DNA of 64,000 bases from positions 3,348,001 through 3,412,000 of the forward strand of contig NZ_CP146614.1 in the NCBI RefSeq assembly GCF_037094685.1, in the 5' to 3' direction. The position numbers were made by a program, and so were the translations under genes. The stretch comes from Massilia sp. METH4 (GTDB lineage Bacteria > Pseudomonadota > Gammaproteobacteria > Burkholderiales > Burkholderiaceae_D). The notes under the pieces were generated by a model, which did not search any database, was not told the origin of the DNA, and worked only from the letters and a program-made list of their open reading frames with translations. Below, in pieces: positions 34,586 to 42,882 of this stretch (position 1 is the first letter of the stretch; every line of letters starts with the position of its first letter).

Positions 34586-35623
34586 ATGGGCGTGACGATC
34601 AAGGATGTGGCGCAGGCGGCAAACGTGTCGGTGGCTTCCGTGTCGCGCGTGCTCAATGGCCATGCCTCCGTGACCGAGGAGACGCGCACCCACATCCTTG
34701 CCGTGATGAAGGAGCTGCGCTATGTGCCCCACGTGGGCGCGCGCAGCTTGTCCACCAGTCTCACGAATACCGTCGGCCTGCTGCTGCCGGACCTGTACGG
34801 CGAATATTTTTCCGAGATGATCCGCGGCATCGATGGCGCCGCGCGCAGCCGCGGCCTGCACCTGCTGGTGGCCAGCCTGCATGGCGGTGCGGACGAGGCG
34901 GCGGCCGCGATCCGCACCATGCGCGGGCGGGTCGACGGGCTGCTGGTGATGTCGCCGCATGTCGATGCCGCGTTCCTGGCGCAGAACCTGCCGGAGCACC
35001 TGCCGATCGTGTTGCTGAACAGCGGCGCCGGCGGCGGCGCCTATCCGTCGGTCTCGATCGACAACTACAGCGCCGCCCATGCCATGGTCGAACACCTGGC
35101 GGCGTGCGGCCACCGCAGCATCGGTTTCATCACCGGCCCGGCCGGCAATTTCGAAGCGCAGGAACGGCTGCGCGGTTACCGGGCCGCGCTGGCCGCATTG
35201 CTGCCCGGCGTGCGCGAGCACGTCTTCGAGGGCGACTTCACCGAGGAGGCTGGCACCCGCGTAGGCACGGCGCTGGCCGGCAGCGCGCACCGGCCGCGTG
35301 CCGTGTTCGCGGCCAACGACATGATGGCGATCGGCGCCCAGCTCGCCCTGCAGGCGGCCGGCGTGCAGGTGCCCCGCGACATCGCGCTTGCCGGCTTCGA
35401 CGATATCCCCGTGGCCCGCTACGTCACCCCCGCGCTCACCACCGTGCGCGTGCCGATCGCCGGCCTCGGCGCGCAGGCGCTGCACCGGCTCGTCGCGCGC
35501 ATCGGCGGCCGGATCGGGGCCGGCGCGGCCGCCGAGACCCTGGAGGCGCAGCTCGTCGTGCGTGCCTCGAGCGGCTGTCCCGATTTGAATGCATCGAACA
35601 GGATTCCAAGAAAAGGAGACTGA
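34586..35623 (+). CDS. LacI-family regulator of the glucan operon
   Basis: A 345-residue LacI/GalR regulator: HTH and hinge at residues 1-60 (TIKDVAQAANVSVASVSRVLNG, then hinge residues GARSLST), followed by a periplasmic-binding-protein-like effector domain (VGLLLPDLYGEYFSEMIRGID, GHRSIGFITGP, AVFAANDMMAIGA, DIALAGFDDIPVARYVTPALTTV). It is the first gene of the operon, with operators directly upstream, so it should repress itself and all downstream genes until a sugar binds. The inducer is probably a sophorooligosaccharide or glucose derivative (inference). The stop is 2 bp before the receptor gene. Confidence 0.93.
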   Translation: MGVTIKDVAQAANVSVASVSRVLNGHASVTEETRTHILAVMKELRYVPHVGARSLSTSLTNTVGLLLPDLYGEYFSEMIRGIDGAARSRGLHLLVASLHGGADEAAAAIRTMRGRVDGLLVMSPHVDAAFLAQNLPEHLPIVLLNSGAGGGAYPSVSIDNYSAAHAMVEHLAACGHRSIGFITGPAGNFEAQERLRGYRAALAALLPGVREHVFEGDFTEEAGTRVGTALAGSAHRPRAVFAANDMMAIGAQLALQAAGVQVPRDIALAGFDDIPVARYVTPALTTVRVPIAGLGAQALHRLVARIGGRIGAGAAAETLEAQLVVRASSGCPDLNASNRIPRKGD

Positions 35624-35625
35624 CC

Positions 35626-38484
35626 ATGAAGAGCACTTCCTTCCATCCGCTGCGCCTTTCCATGATGGCCGGGGCCCTGGCCTCGGCCCTGCTGGCGGCC
35701 GCGCCCGCGTCGGCCCAATTGTCCACGGCCACCCTGCGCGGGCAGGTCACCGCCGCCGGCGCGGCCAGCCCCGCGGGCACGCCCGTCACCGCGACCAACC
35801 AGGGCAACGGCTACACCTACCGCACCACCACGCGGGGGGACGGCAGCTATGTGCTGACCGGCCTGCCGCCCGGCTCCTACCAGATCCAGGTGGGGGGACA
35901 AGCCACGGAAACGGTGACGCTGGCCGTCGGCCAGACCAGCACGCTGGACCTGAACACGGCAGCCGCGACCGGTGGCCAGCCGCAGCGGGTGGTCATCACC
36001 GGTTCGGCACAGCGGCGCGACGTGACCACGTCGGAAGTGGGCACCTCGGTATCGCGCGAGCAGATCGAGCGGCTGCCGCAGGTGACCCGCAATTTTCTCT
36101 CCTTCGCCGACCTGGCGCCCGGCGTGCGCTTCGACGTCGACCAGTCCGGCAACGTCACGCTGCGCAGCGGTGCCCAGAACCAGGACAACGTGAACGTGTT
36201 CATCGATGGCGTAAGCCAGAAGAACAATATCCTGCGCGGCGGCATCTCGGGACTGGACTCCAGCCGCGGCAACCCTTTCCCGCAATCGGCGATCGCCGAA
36301 TACAAGGTCATCTCGCAGAACTACAAGGCCGAGTTCGACCAGGTATCCAGCGCGGCCATCACGGCCGTCACCAAGTCCGGCACCAATGAACTGCATGGCG
36401 ACGTGTTCTGGGACCACACGGGCACCAACGTGACGGCGATGGACCCGTTCCAGAAGAAGGCCGAGGCGCAGGGCATCGCCCGGCCGGATTCCAAGCAGGA
36501 CCAGTTCGGCATGACGCTCGGCGGCCCGATCAGGAAGGATGTGGCGCACTTCTTCCTGGCCTACGAGGGCAAGAAGATCGACGATCCGCGCCAGGTGCTG
36601 CTGCAAAACCAGAACCAGCTGCCCAACGCGGGCATCGTGCCGTCGCTGCTGGCGCAGCAGGGCGCCACGACCTCGAAATTCGACGAAGACCTCTTCCTGG
36701 CGAAGCTCAATGCCCGCATCTCGGATGAGCACGACCTGGAAGCCACCGTGCGCGTGCGCCGCGAAACGGACCTGGTACCGGAAGACAAGCTGCTCAGCCT
36801 TCCAGGCAACGAAGTGGCGCGCGACAACGACGAAGACCGCTTCGACGTCAAGCACACCTGGACCACCGACAGGTTCGTCAACGAGGCGCGCATCGGCTAC
36901 GAGAAGTACACGTGGAACCCGCACTCGTCCGCCACCGAACCGTACATCAAGTACCTGGTGTCGCCCACCAATACGAAGGATAACGTGGTCAGCGTGGCGA
37001 TCGCCGGCGGCTCCCCGAATGCCCAGTTTCGCCAGCAGAAAGGCAAGCTGCTGCAGGACGACTTCACTTTCACGGGACTGGACCGCCACACGCTCAAGGG
37101 CGGCATCAAGATCAAGTGGATGGAATACGACCTGTCCGGCACGGCGCGTTCGGTGGACATGTTCGAGCAGCTGATCAACAACGTGACCGGCATTCCCGAG
37201 ACGACGAAAAGCGATCCGGCCCTCGCGGCGGTCGGCGTGAACTTCAAGAACACGCAATACGGCATCTACCTGCAGGACGACTGGCAAGTCACGCCCCGGC
37301 TGGAACTGAACCTGGGCCTGCGCTACGACTATGAAAACAATATGCTCAACGACGGCTATGCCACGCCGGCGGACCGGGTGGCGATCTTCAGCCAGCCCGA
37401 TACGCGCGAAGGTGCGCCGGCCGGCCAGACGTATGGGCAGTCGCTCGCCAAGGGCGGCATCAATATCGCCGATTACATCAGCACGGGCAGCAGCCGCAAG
37501 GCGTTCAAGGATGCGTGGCAGCCGCGCCTGGGCTTTTCCTACGACCTGAAAGGCGACCGCAGTTCCGTGATCTTCGGCGGCTGGGGCCGCGCCTATGACC
37601 GCGCGGTGGCGAACTATGCGCTGGACGAGCTTCAGAAGAATGCGCAGCCGGGCGGCGAGGTCTGGATGATCCGCAACGACCACAAGGCGCCGTACACGGA
37701 CCAGTTCAGCCTGGGCCTGCGCCAGGCGCTCGGCATCTGGAACGGCGAAGTGGGCTACACGAACTCGCGCAGCCGCAACCAGTTCAACTGGTTCGGCGGC
37801 AATCGCGACCCGCAGGGCGGCTGGGGCAAGCAGAGCCCGATCGACCCGCTGTGGGGTTCGGTGCCGGGCTACGGCACGCTGATCCTCGGCGACTTCATCA
37901 GCCAGGCGAAGACGGAAACCGTGTACTTCAAGGTCGACAAGCCGTATTCGCGCAGCTCGCGCTGGAGCGTGTCGGCCACCTATACGTACAGCGATGCGCA
38001 GACCACCAACAAGGAGTGGAAGAACGACATCTTCAACTGGACGTACGGCCGCTATCCCGGCCAGTGGAATCCATCGGCCGAGGTGGAAAAGCACCGCCTC
38101 GTGGTCGCGGCAACGTCGGGCGACCTGCTGCCGTGGGGCCTGCTGCTGTCGGGCAAGGCCACGTTCGGCTCGGGCCTGCCGTTCCGCATGACCGACTGCC
38201 ACCTCGGTGCCAACCAATGCGTGTCGATCAAGGGCGAAAGCGACAACTTCAAGCAGGTCGACATCGGCCTCGCCAAGGATGTCCAGTTCCGCTTCGGCGC
38301 GCTGACCCTGCGCGCCGACGTGCTGAACCTCTTCAACAGCATCAATTACGGTGGCTACGACGGCTGGGTGGGCCAGCCGGGATCGGCCAACCGCTATGGC
38401 GGCGACAACCCGAACGTGGGCCTGGCCAACGCGATGGGCGGTCCGATGCGCACGCTGAAGCTGTCGGCCCGCTACGCGTTCTGA
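35626..38484 (+). CDS. TonB-dependent outer-membrane receptor (Oar-like, carbohydrate type)
   Basis: A 952-residue receptor: signal peptide residues 1-30 (ends ASAQ), a carboxypeptidase-regulatory-like beta-sandwich at about 33-112 (TLRGQVTAAG, GDGSYVLTGLPPGSYQIQV), a plug with QRVVITGSAQRR, SREQIERLP and SAAITAVTKSGTNELHG, and a long beta-barrel ending in the terminal Phe of LSARYAF. Such receptors import large or scarce ligands by TonB energy. The neighbouring glycan genes indicate glucan uptake. AAAAGGAGA precedes the ATG. Confidence 0.93.
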   Translation: MKSTSFHPLRLSMMAGALASALLAAAPASAQLSTATLRGQVTAAGAASPAGTPVTATNQGNGYTYRTTTRGDGSYVLTGLPPGSYQIQVGGQATETVTLAVGQTSTLDLNTAAATGGQPQRVVITGSAQRRDVTTSEVGTSVSREQIERLPQVTRNFLSFADLAPGVRFDVDQSGNVTLRSGAQNQDNVNVFIDGVSQKNNILRGGISGLDSSRGNPFPQSAIAEYKVISQNYKAEFDQVSSAAITAVTKSGTNELHGDVFWDHTGTNVTAMDPFQKKAEAQGIARPDSKQDQFGMTLGGPIRKDVAHFFLAYEGKKIDDPRQVLLQNQNQLPNAGIVPSLLAQQGATTSKFDEDLFLAKLNARISDEHDLEATVRVRRETDLVPEDKLLSLPGNEVARDNDEDRFDVKHTWTTDRFVNEARIGYEKYTWNPHSSATEPYIKYLVSPTNTKDNVVSVAIAGGSPNAQFRQQKGKLLQDDFTFTGLDRHTLKGGIKIKWMEYDLSGTARSVDMFEQLINNVTGIPETTKSDPALAAVGVNFKNTQYGIYLQDDWQVTPRLELNLGLRYDYENNMLNDGYATPADRVAIFSQPDTREGAPAGQTYGQSLAKGGINIADYISTGSSRKAFKDAWQPRLGFSYDLKGDRSSVIFGGWGRAYDRAVANYALDELQKNAQPGGEVWMIRNDHKAPYTDQFSLGLRQALGIWNGEVGYTNSRSRNQFNWFGGNRDPQGGWGKQSPIDPLWGSVPGYGTLILGDFISQAKTETVYFKVDKPYSRSSRWSVSATYTYSDAQTTNKEWKNDIFNWTYGRYPGQWNPSAEVEKHRLVVAATSGDLLPWGLLLSGKATFGSGLPFRMTDCHLGANQCVSIKGESDNFKQVDIGLAKDVQFRFGALTLRADVLNLFNSINYGGYDGWVGQPGSANRYGGDNPNVGLANAMGGPMRTLKLSARYAF

Positions 38485-38493
38485 GGAGCCGCC

Positions 38494-39927
38494 ATGCGCC
38501 GCGCACTTTCAGTGCTTCTGCTGGCGGGCGCGCTGTCCACGCCCGCGCTGGCGGCCAACCCGCTGCCGCCGCTGTTCGACGACCTGCAGGAGCGCACCTT
38601 CCGCTTCTTCTGGGAGACGGCCAACCCCGAGAACGGCCTGGTGCCGGACCGCCATCCCACGCCATCGTTTTCCAGCGTGGCCGCCGTCGGCTTCGGGCTG
38701 ACGGCCTACCCGATCGGCGTGGAGCGCGGCTACATCACGCGCGCCCAGGCCATCGAGCGCACACTGGCCACGCTGCGTTTCTTCCGCAACGCCCCGCAGG
38801 GCGAGGCGAAGACGGGCATGACGGGCCACAAGGGCTTTTTCTACCACTTCCTCGACATGAAGACCGGGCAGCGCCACGGCGACGTGGAGCTGTCCACGAT
38901 CGACACCGCGCTGTTCCTCGCCGGCGCGCTGTTCGCGCAATCGTACTTCGACCGTGAAGAACCGCGCGAAGTGGAAATCCGCCGGCTGGCCGCCGAGATC
39001 TATGCGCGCGTGGACTGGAAATGGGCCGCGGCGAATTCATCCACTGCGGCGCCCGCCGTCTCGCTGGGCTGGAAGCCGGAGGAGGGCTTCATCGGGTACG
39101 ACTGGAAGGGCTACAACGAGGCAATGCTGCTCTACGTACTGGCGCTGGGTTCGCCGAAGCCCGAGCATGCGCTGGGCCCGGAAGCATGGAAGGCCTGGAC
39201 CAGCACGTACGAGCGCAGCTGGGGCGCACCGGGGTATGGCGAACAGCGTCGTCCCCATCTCACTTTCCCTTCGCTGTTCGTGCACCAGTACAGCCACGTG
39301 TGGATCGACTTTCGCGGCATCCGCGACGAGTACATCCGCAAGGTGAACGAAAAATACAAGGGTTTCGACTACTTCGAGAACAGCCGCCGCGCGACCTACG
39401 CGCAGCGCGACTACGCGATCGCCAATCCGCTCAAGTGCAATGGCTATGGCGCCGACGTGTGGGGCCTGACGGCCAGCGACGGCCCGGTCGACGCCACGTT
39501 CGAGTGGCAGGGGCAGAAGATCCCGTTCCGCAGCTATGCCGCGCGCGGCATGGGCGGCTTGCAGCACTACGACGATTGCACGCTGGCGCCGACGGCGGTG
39601 GCGGGCGCGCTGCCCTTCGCGCCGGAGATCACGATCCCCGCGGTAGTCGCCATGAAGGAGCGCTACGGCGACTTCATCTACGGCCGCTACGGCTTCCTGG
39701 ACGCGTTCAATCCCAGCTTCGAGTTCAAGGGCAAGCTCCAGCATGGCAAGGTGGTGCCGGGCAGGGGCTGGGTGGCGGGTGACTACCTGGGCATCGACCA
39801 GGGCCCGATCCTGGCCATGACGGAGAATTACCGCAACGATTTCGTCTGGCGCGTGATGCGCTCCAATCCGGCCATCCGCACGGGCCTCATCCGGGCCGGC
39901 TTCACTGGCGGGTGGCTCGCCAAGTGA
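38494..39927 (+). CDS. GH144-type endo-beta-1,2-glucanase (glycoamylase-like domain)
   Basis: A 477-residue exported protein: signal peptide residues 1-20 (TPALA), then a single (alpha/alpha)6 glycoamylase-like (PF10091) domain. Visible landmarks are LQERTFRFFWETANPENGLVPDR, TGHKGFFYHFLDMKTGQR, STIDTALFLAG, FIGYDWKGYNEAMLLYVLALGSP, RGIRDEYIRK and YLGIDQGPILAMTENYRND. Characterised members of this group (GH144) are endo-beta-1,2-glucanases that release sophorooligosaccharides. It likely acts in the periplasm or at the surface, feeding the ABC transporter. The stop overlaps the next ATG (TGATG). Confidence 0.85.
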   Translation: MRRALSVLLLAGALSTPALAANPLPPLFDDLQERTFRFFWETANPENGLVPDRHPTPSFSSVAAVGFGLTAYPIGVERGYITRAQAIERTLATLRFFRNAPQGEAKTGMTGHKGFFYHFLDMKTGQRHGDVELSTIDTALFLAGALFAQSYFDREEPREVEIRRLAAEIYARVDWKWAAANSSTAAPAVSLGWKPEEGFIGYDWKGYNEAMLLYVLALGSPKPEHALGPEAWKAWTSTYERSWGAPGYGEQRRPHLTFPSLFVHQYSHVWIDFRGIRDEYIRKVNEKYKGFDYFENSRRATYAQRDYAIANPLKCNGYGADVWGLTASDGPVDATFEWQGQKIPFRSYAARGMGGLQHYDDCTLAPTAVAGALPFAPEITIPAVVAMKERYGDFIYGRYGFLDAFNPSFEFKGKLQHGKVVPGRGWVAGDYLGIDQGPILAMTENYRNDFVWRVMRSNPAIRTGLIRAGFTGGWLAK

Positions 39928-41204
39928 TGCCCGGCCGCCGCACCGTCCTGCGTACCGCGCTGGCCGCGGGCATTGCCGCCGGCCTGCCGGCGTGCGCGCG
40001 CCAGGCCGGCGATGGCGGCACTGTCCTGAAATTCTGGGCGATGGGGCGGGAGGGCGAGGTCGTTGCCGCCTTGCTCCCCGAGTTCGAGCGGCGCCACCCC
40101 GGCGTGCGCGTGGAGGTGCAGCAATTGCCATGGACGGCCGCGCACGAAAAGCTGCTCACGGCGTTCGCCGGCGATGCGATGCCGGACCTGTTCCAGCTTG
40201 GTAATACCTGGGTGGCGGAGCTGGCCACGTTGAAGGCGATCGAGCCGCTCGATGCGCGGGTAGCCGCCTCCGACTCGGTCGATCCGAAGGATTATTTCGA
40301 AGGCGTCTGGAGCACCAACGTGGTCGACGGCCGGCTGTATGGCGTGCCGTGGTATGTCGATACGCGGGTCATGTTCTACAACCGCGAGCTGTTGAAGCGT
40401 GCCGGCTACGCAGCGATGCCCGCCACGTGGGACGGCTGGATGAAGGCGATGCGCGCCGTGAAGCGGCTCGTGGGGCCGGACAAGTACGTGATCCTGCTGC
40501 CGCACGAGGAATTCGCGCCGCTGCTGGTGCTGGCGCTGCAGCAGCCGGAAGAGTTGCTGCGCGACGGCGGCCGCTACGGCAACTTCCGCAGCGCCTCGTT
40601 CCGCCGCGCGCTGCAACTGTATGCCGACATGTACCGCGAAGGGCTCGCGCCGATCGAGCGGGTATCGAACGTCTACCACGAGTTCAGCACCGAATATGTG
40701 TCGTTCTACATTTCGGGGCCGTGGAATATCGGCGAGTTCCGGCGGCGCGTGGCGCCCGCGAAGCAGCATGCCTGGGCCACGGCCCTGATGCCGGGACCGC
40801 AAGGCCCGGCCGCGTCGCTCGCAGGCGGTTCCAGCCTGGCCGTTGCCAGCAGTTCGCCGCACAAGGAGGCGGCGTGGCAGCTGGTCGAATACCTGTCGCA
40901 GGTGGACACGGCGACGCAGTTCAACCGGTTGACGGGCAACCTGCCGCCGCGCCGCGCCAACTGGAACGACCGGCGGCTGGCCGACGATCCGCACGCGAAG
41001 GCGTTTCGTGTACAGCTCGAGAACGTGCGCCCCGAGCCGCGCGTGCCGGAGTGGGAAAGCATCCTGGCCGAGTTGCGCATCATGGGCGAGCGCGTGGCGC
41101 ACGGCGATATCGGCGTCGATGCCGCCGCCGCCGAGCTGGACGCGAAGGCCGACCGCATCCTGGAAAAGCGGCGCTGGATGCTGGACCGGGAGCGGCGCGC
41201 ATGA
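39927..41204 (+). CDS. ABC sugar-transporter substrate-binding lipoprotein
   Basis: A 425-residue cluster-B extracellular solute-binding protein. The N-terminus has RRTVLR, a twin-arginine-like motif, and the lipobox LPAC with the lipid-attachment Cys at residue 23. Fold marks are VLKFWAMGREGEVVAALLPEFERRHPGVRV, GDAMPDLFQLGNTWVAEL, YGVPWYVDTRVMFYNREL and FYISGPWNIGEFR. It should bind oligosaccharides made by the glucanase and pass them to the two permeases. The start is the ATG at 39927; a GTG at 39912 is in frame but lies inside the upstream gene. Confidence 0.9.
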   Translation: MPGRRTVLRTALAAGIAAGLPACARQAGDGGTVLKFWAMGREGEVVAALLPEFERRHPGVRVEVQQLPWTAAHEKLLTAFAGDAMPDLFQLGNTWVAELATLKAIEPLDARVAASDSVDPKDYFEGVWSTNVVDGRLYGVPWYVDTRVMFYNRELLKRAGYAAMPATWDGWMKAMRAVKRLVGPDKYVILLPHEEFAPLLVLALQQPEELLRDGGRYGNFRSASFRRALQLYADMYREGLAPIERVSNVYHEFSTEYVSFYISGPWNIGEFRRRVAPAKQHAWATALMPGPQGPAASLAGGSSLAVASSSPHKEAAWQLVEYLSQVDTATQFNRLTGNLPPRRANWNDRRLADDPHAKAFRVQLENVRPEPRVPEWESILAELRIMGERVAHGDIGVDAAAAELDAKADRILEKRRWMLDRERRA

Positions 41205-42076
41205 ACCTGGAACGGGCGGCATGGTGCTTCGTGGCGCCGGCATTGCTGGCGATCCTCGTGTTCTTCTTCCTGCCGGTGGCCGCCGCGCTGGCCATGAGCC
41301 TCACCGACTTCGATATCTACGCGCTGGCCGACATCGGCAACCTGCGCTTCGTCGGGCTGCGCAACTATATCGAGCTGCTGCAAACGCCGCTGTTCTGGCG
41401 GGCGCTGGGCAACACCTTTTATTTCGTGATCGTGGGCGTGCCGCTGTCGATCGCCGCTTCGCTGGGCGCCGCGCTGCTGCTGCATTCCCGCGTCACCTTG
41501 CTGAAAGGCCTGTTCCGCACGGCGTTCTTCGTGCCGGTGGTCACCTCGCTCGTCGCCGTCGCCGTCATCTGGCGCTACGTGCTGCATACGCGCTACGGCA
41601 TGCTGAACTACGCGCTGTCGTGGCTGGGCATCGCGCCCATCGACTGGCTGGGCGACCCGCACTGGTCGATGCCGGCGATTATCCTCTTCGCCGTGTGGAA
41701 GAATTTCGGCTACAACATGATCATCCTGCTGGCCGGGCTGCAAAGCATTCCGAACGAACTGTACGAAGCCGCGGACCTCGATGGCGCGGGCACCTGGGCC
41801 AAATTCCGTTGGGTGACGTGGCCGATGCTGGGGCCGACGCTGCTGATGGTCAGTATCCTTTCCATGTCCGGCTATTTCCAGCTGTTCGCCGAACCGTACG
41901 TGATGACGCAGGGCGGCCCGGTGCAAAGCACCGTCAGCGTGCTGTACTTCATGTACGAGCAAGGCTTCAAGTGGTGGAACCTGGGCGTGGCTTCGGCCGT
42001 GGCCTTCGTGCTGTTTGCCATCATGTTCACGATCACGCTGCTGCAATTGCGGGTGGCGAAGGGGCTCGGCGCATGA
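41201..42076 (+). CDS. ABC sugar-transporter permease (MalF-like)
   Basis: A 291-residue inner-membrane protein with six membrane helices and the EAA loop YEAADLDGAGTWAKFRWVTWPMLGP that contacts the ATPase. The start overlaps the binding-protein stop by 4 bp (ATGA), and its end overlaps the next permease in the same way. Confidence 0.93.
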   Translation: MNLERAAWCFVAPALLAILVFFFLPVAAALAMSLTDFDIYALADIGNLRFVGLRNYIELLQTPLFWRALGNTFYFVIVGVPLSIAASLGAALLLHSRVTLLKGLFRTAFFVPVVTSLVAVAVIWRYVLHTRYGMLNYALSWLGIAPIDWLGDPHWSMPAIILFAVWKNFGYNMIILLAGLQSIPNELYEAADLDGAGTWAKFRWVTWPMLGPTLLMVSILSMSGYFQLFAEPYVMTQGGPVQSTVSVLYFMYEQGFKWWNLGVASAVAFVLFAIMFTITLLQLRVAKGLGA

Positions 42077-42882
42077 AGAAGATCCTGCTCAACGCCGTGA
42101 TGGTGCTGGCCGGCGTGCTGGCCGTGTTCCCGCTGGTATGGATGGTGTCCGTGTCGCTGATGCGCCCCGGCGAAGCGAGCGCCTTCCCGCCGCCGCTGGT
42201 GCCGGCCAGTGCCACGCTGGACAACTACCGCGAACTGTTCGCCCATGCCGGCATCGGCCGCTACCTGTTTAACAGCCTGCTGCTCTCCACCGGCGCCACG
42301 CTGCTGTCGCTGGTGTTCAACGTCACCGCAGGCTATGCCTTCGCCAAGCTGCGGTTCAGGGGAAGGGAGCGCATCTTCCGCACGCTGCTGGGCGCACTGG
42401 TCATCCCCGCGCAGGTTGCCATGCTGCCGCTGTTCCTCCTCCTGAAGCAGTTGGGGCTCGTGAACACGTATGGCGCCGTGCTGGTGCCGGCGCTCGCTTC
42501 CGTGTTCGGGATCTTCCTTGTGCGGCAGTACGCACTGACGATTCCCGATGCGCTGCTGGAAGCGGCGCGCATGGATGGGGCGGGGGAGTGGCGCATCTTC
42601 CATTCCATCGTGCTGCCGCTCCTGACCCCCATCCTCGTCACGCTGGCGATCTTTACCTTTCTCGGCACGTGGAACGACTTCATGTGGCCGCTGATCGTGT
42701 TGACGGACAAGGACCTGTACACGCTGCCCGTGGCGCTGGCCTCGCTGTCGCGCGAGCACGTGCAGGACAATGAATTGATGATGGCCGGTTCCGTGCTGAC
42801 CATCGTGCCGGCGCTGCTGCTGTTCCTGGGGCTGCAGCGCTACTACATCCAGGGCATGCTGGTGGGGAGCGTGAAGGGATGA
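42073..42882 (+). CDS. ABC sugar-transporter permease (MalG-like)
   Basis: A 269-residue permease with six membrane helices and the EAA loop LEAARMDGAGEWRIFHSIVLPLLTP. Its N-terminus (KKILLNAVMVLAGVLAVFPLVWMVSVSL) and GYAFAKLRFRGR are typical of the MalG group. ATGA overlaps link it to both neighbours. Confidence 0.93.
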   Translation: MKKILLNAVMVLAGVLAVFPLVWMVSVSLMRPGEASAFPPPLVPASATLDNYRELFAHAGIGRYLFNSLLLSTGATLLSLVFNVTAGYAFAKLRFRGRERIFRTLLGALVIPAQVAMLPLFLLLKQLGLVNTYGAVLVPALASVFGIFLVRQYALTIPDALLEAARMDGAGEWRIFHSIVLPLLTPILVTLAIFTFLGTWNDFMWPLIVLTDKDLYTLPVALASLSREHVQDNELMMAGSVLTIVPALLLFLGLQRYYIQGMLVGSVKG

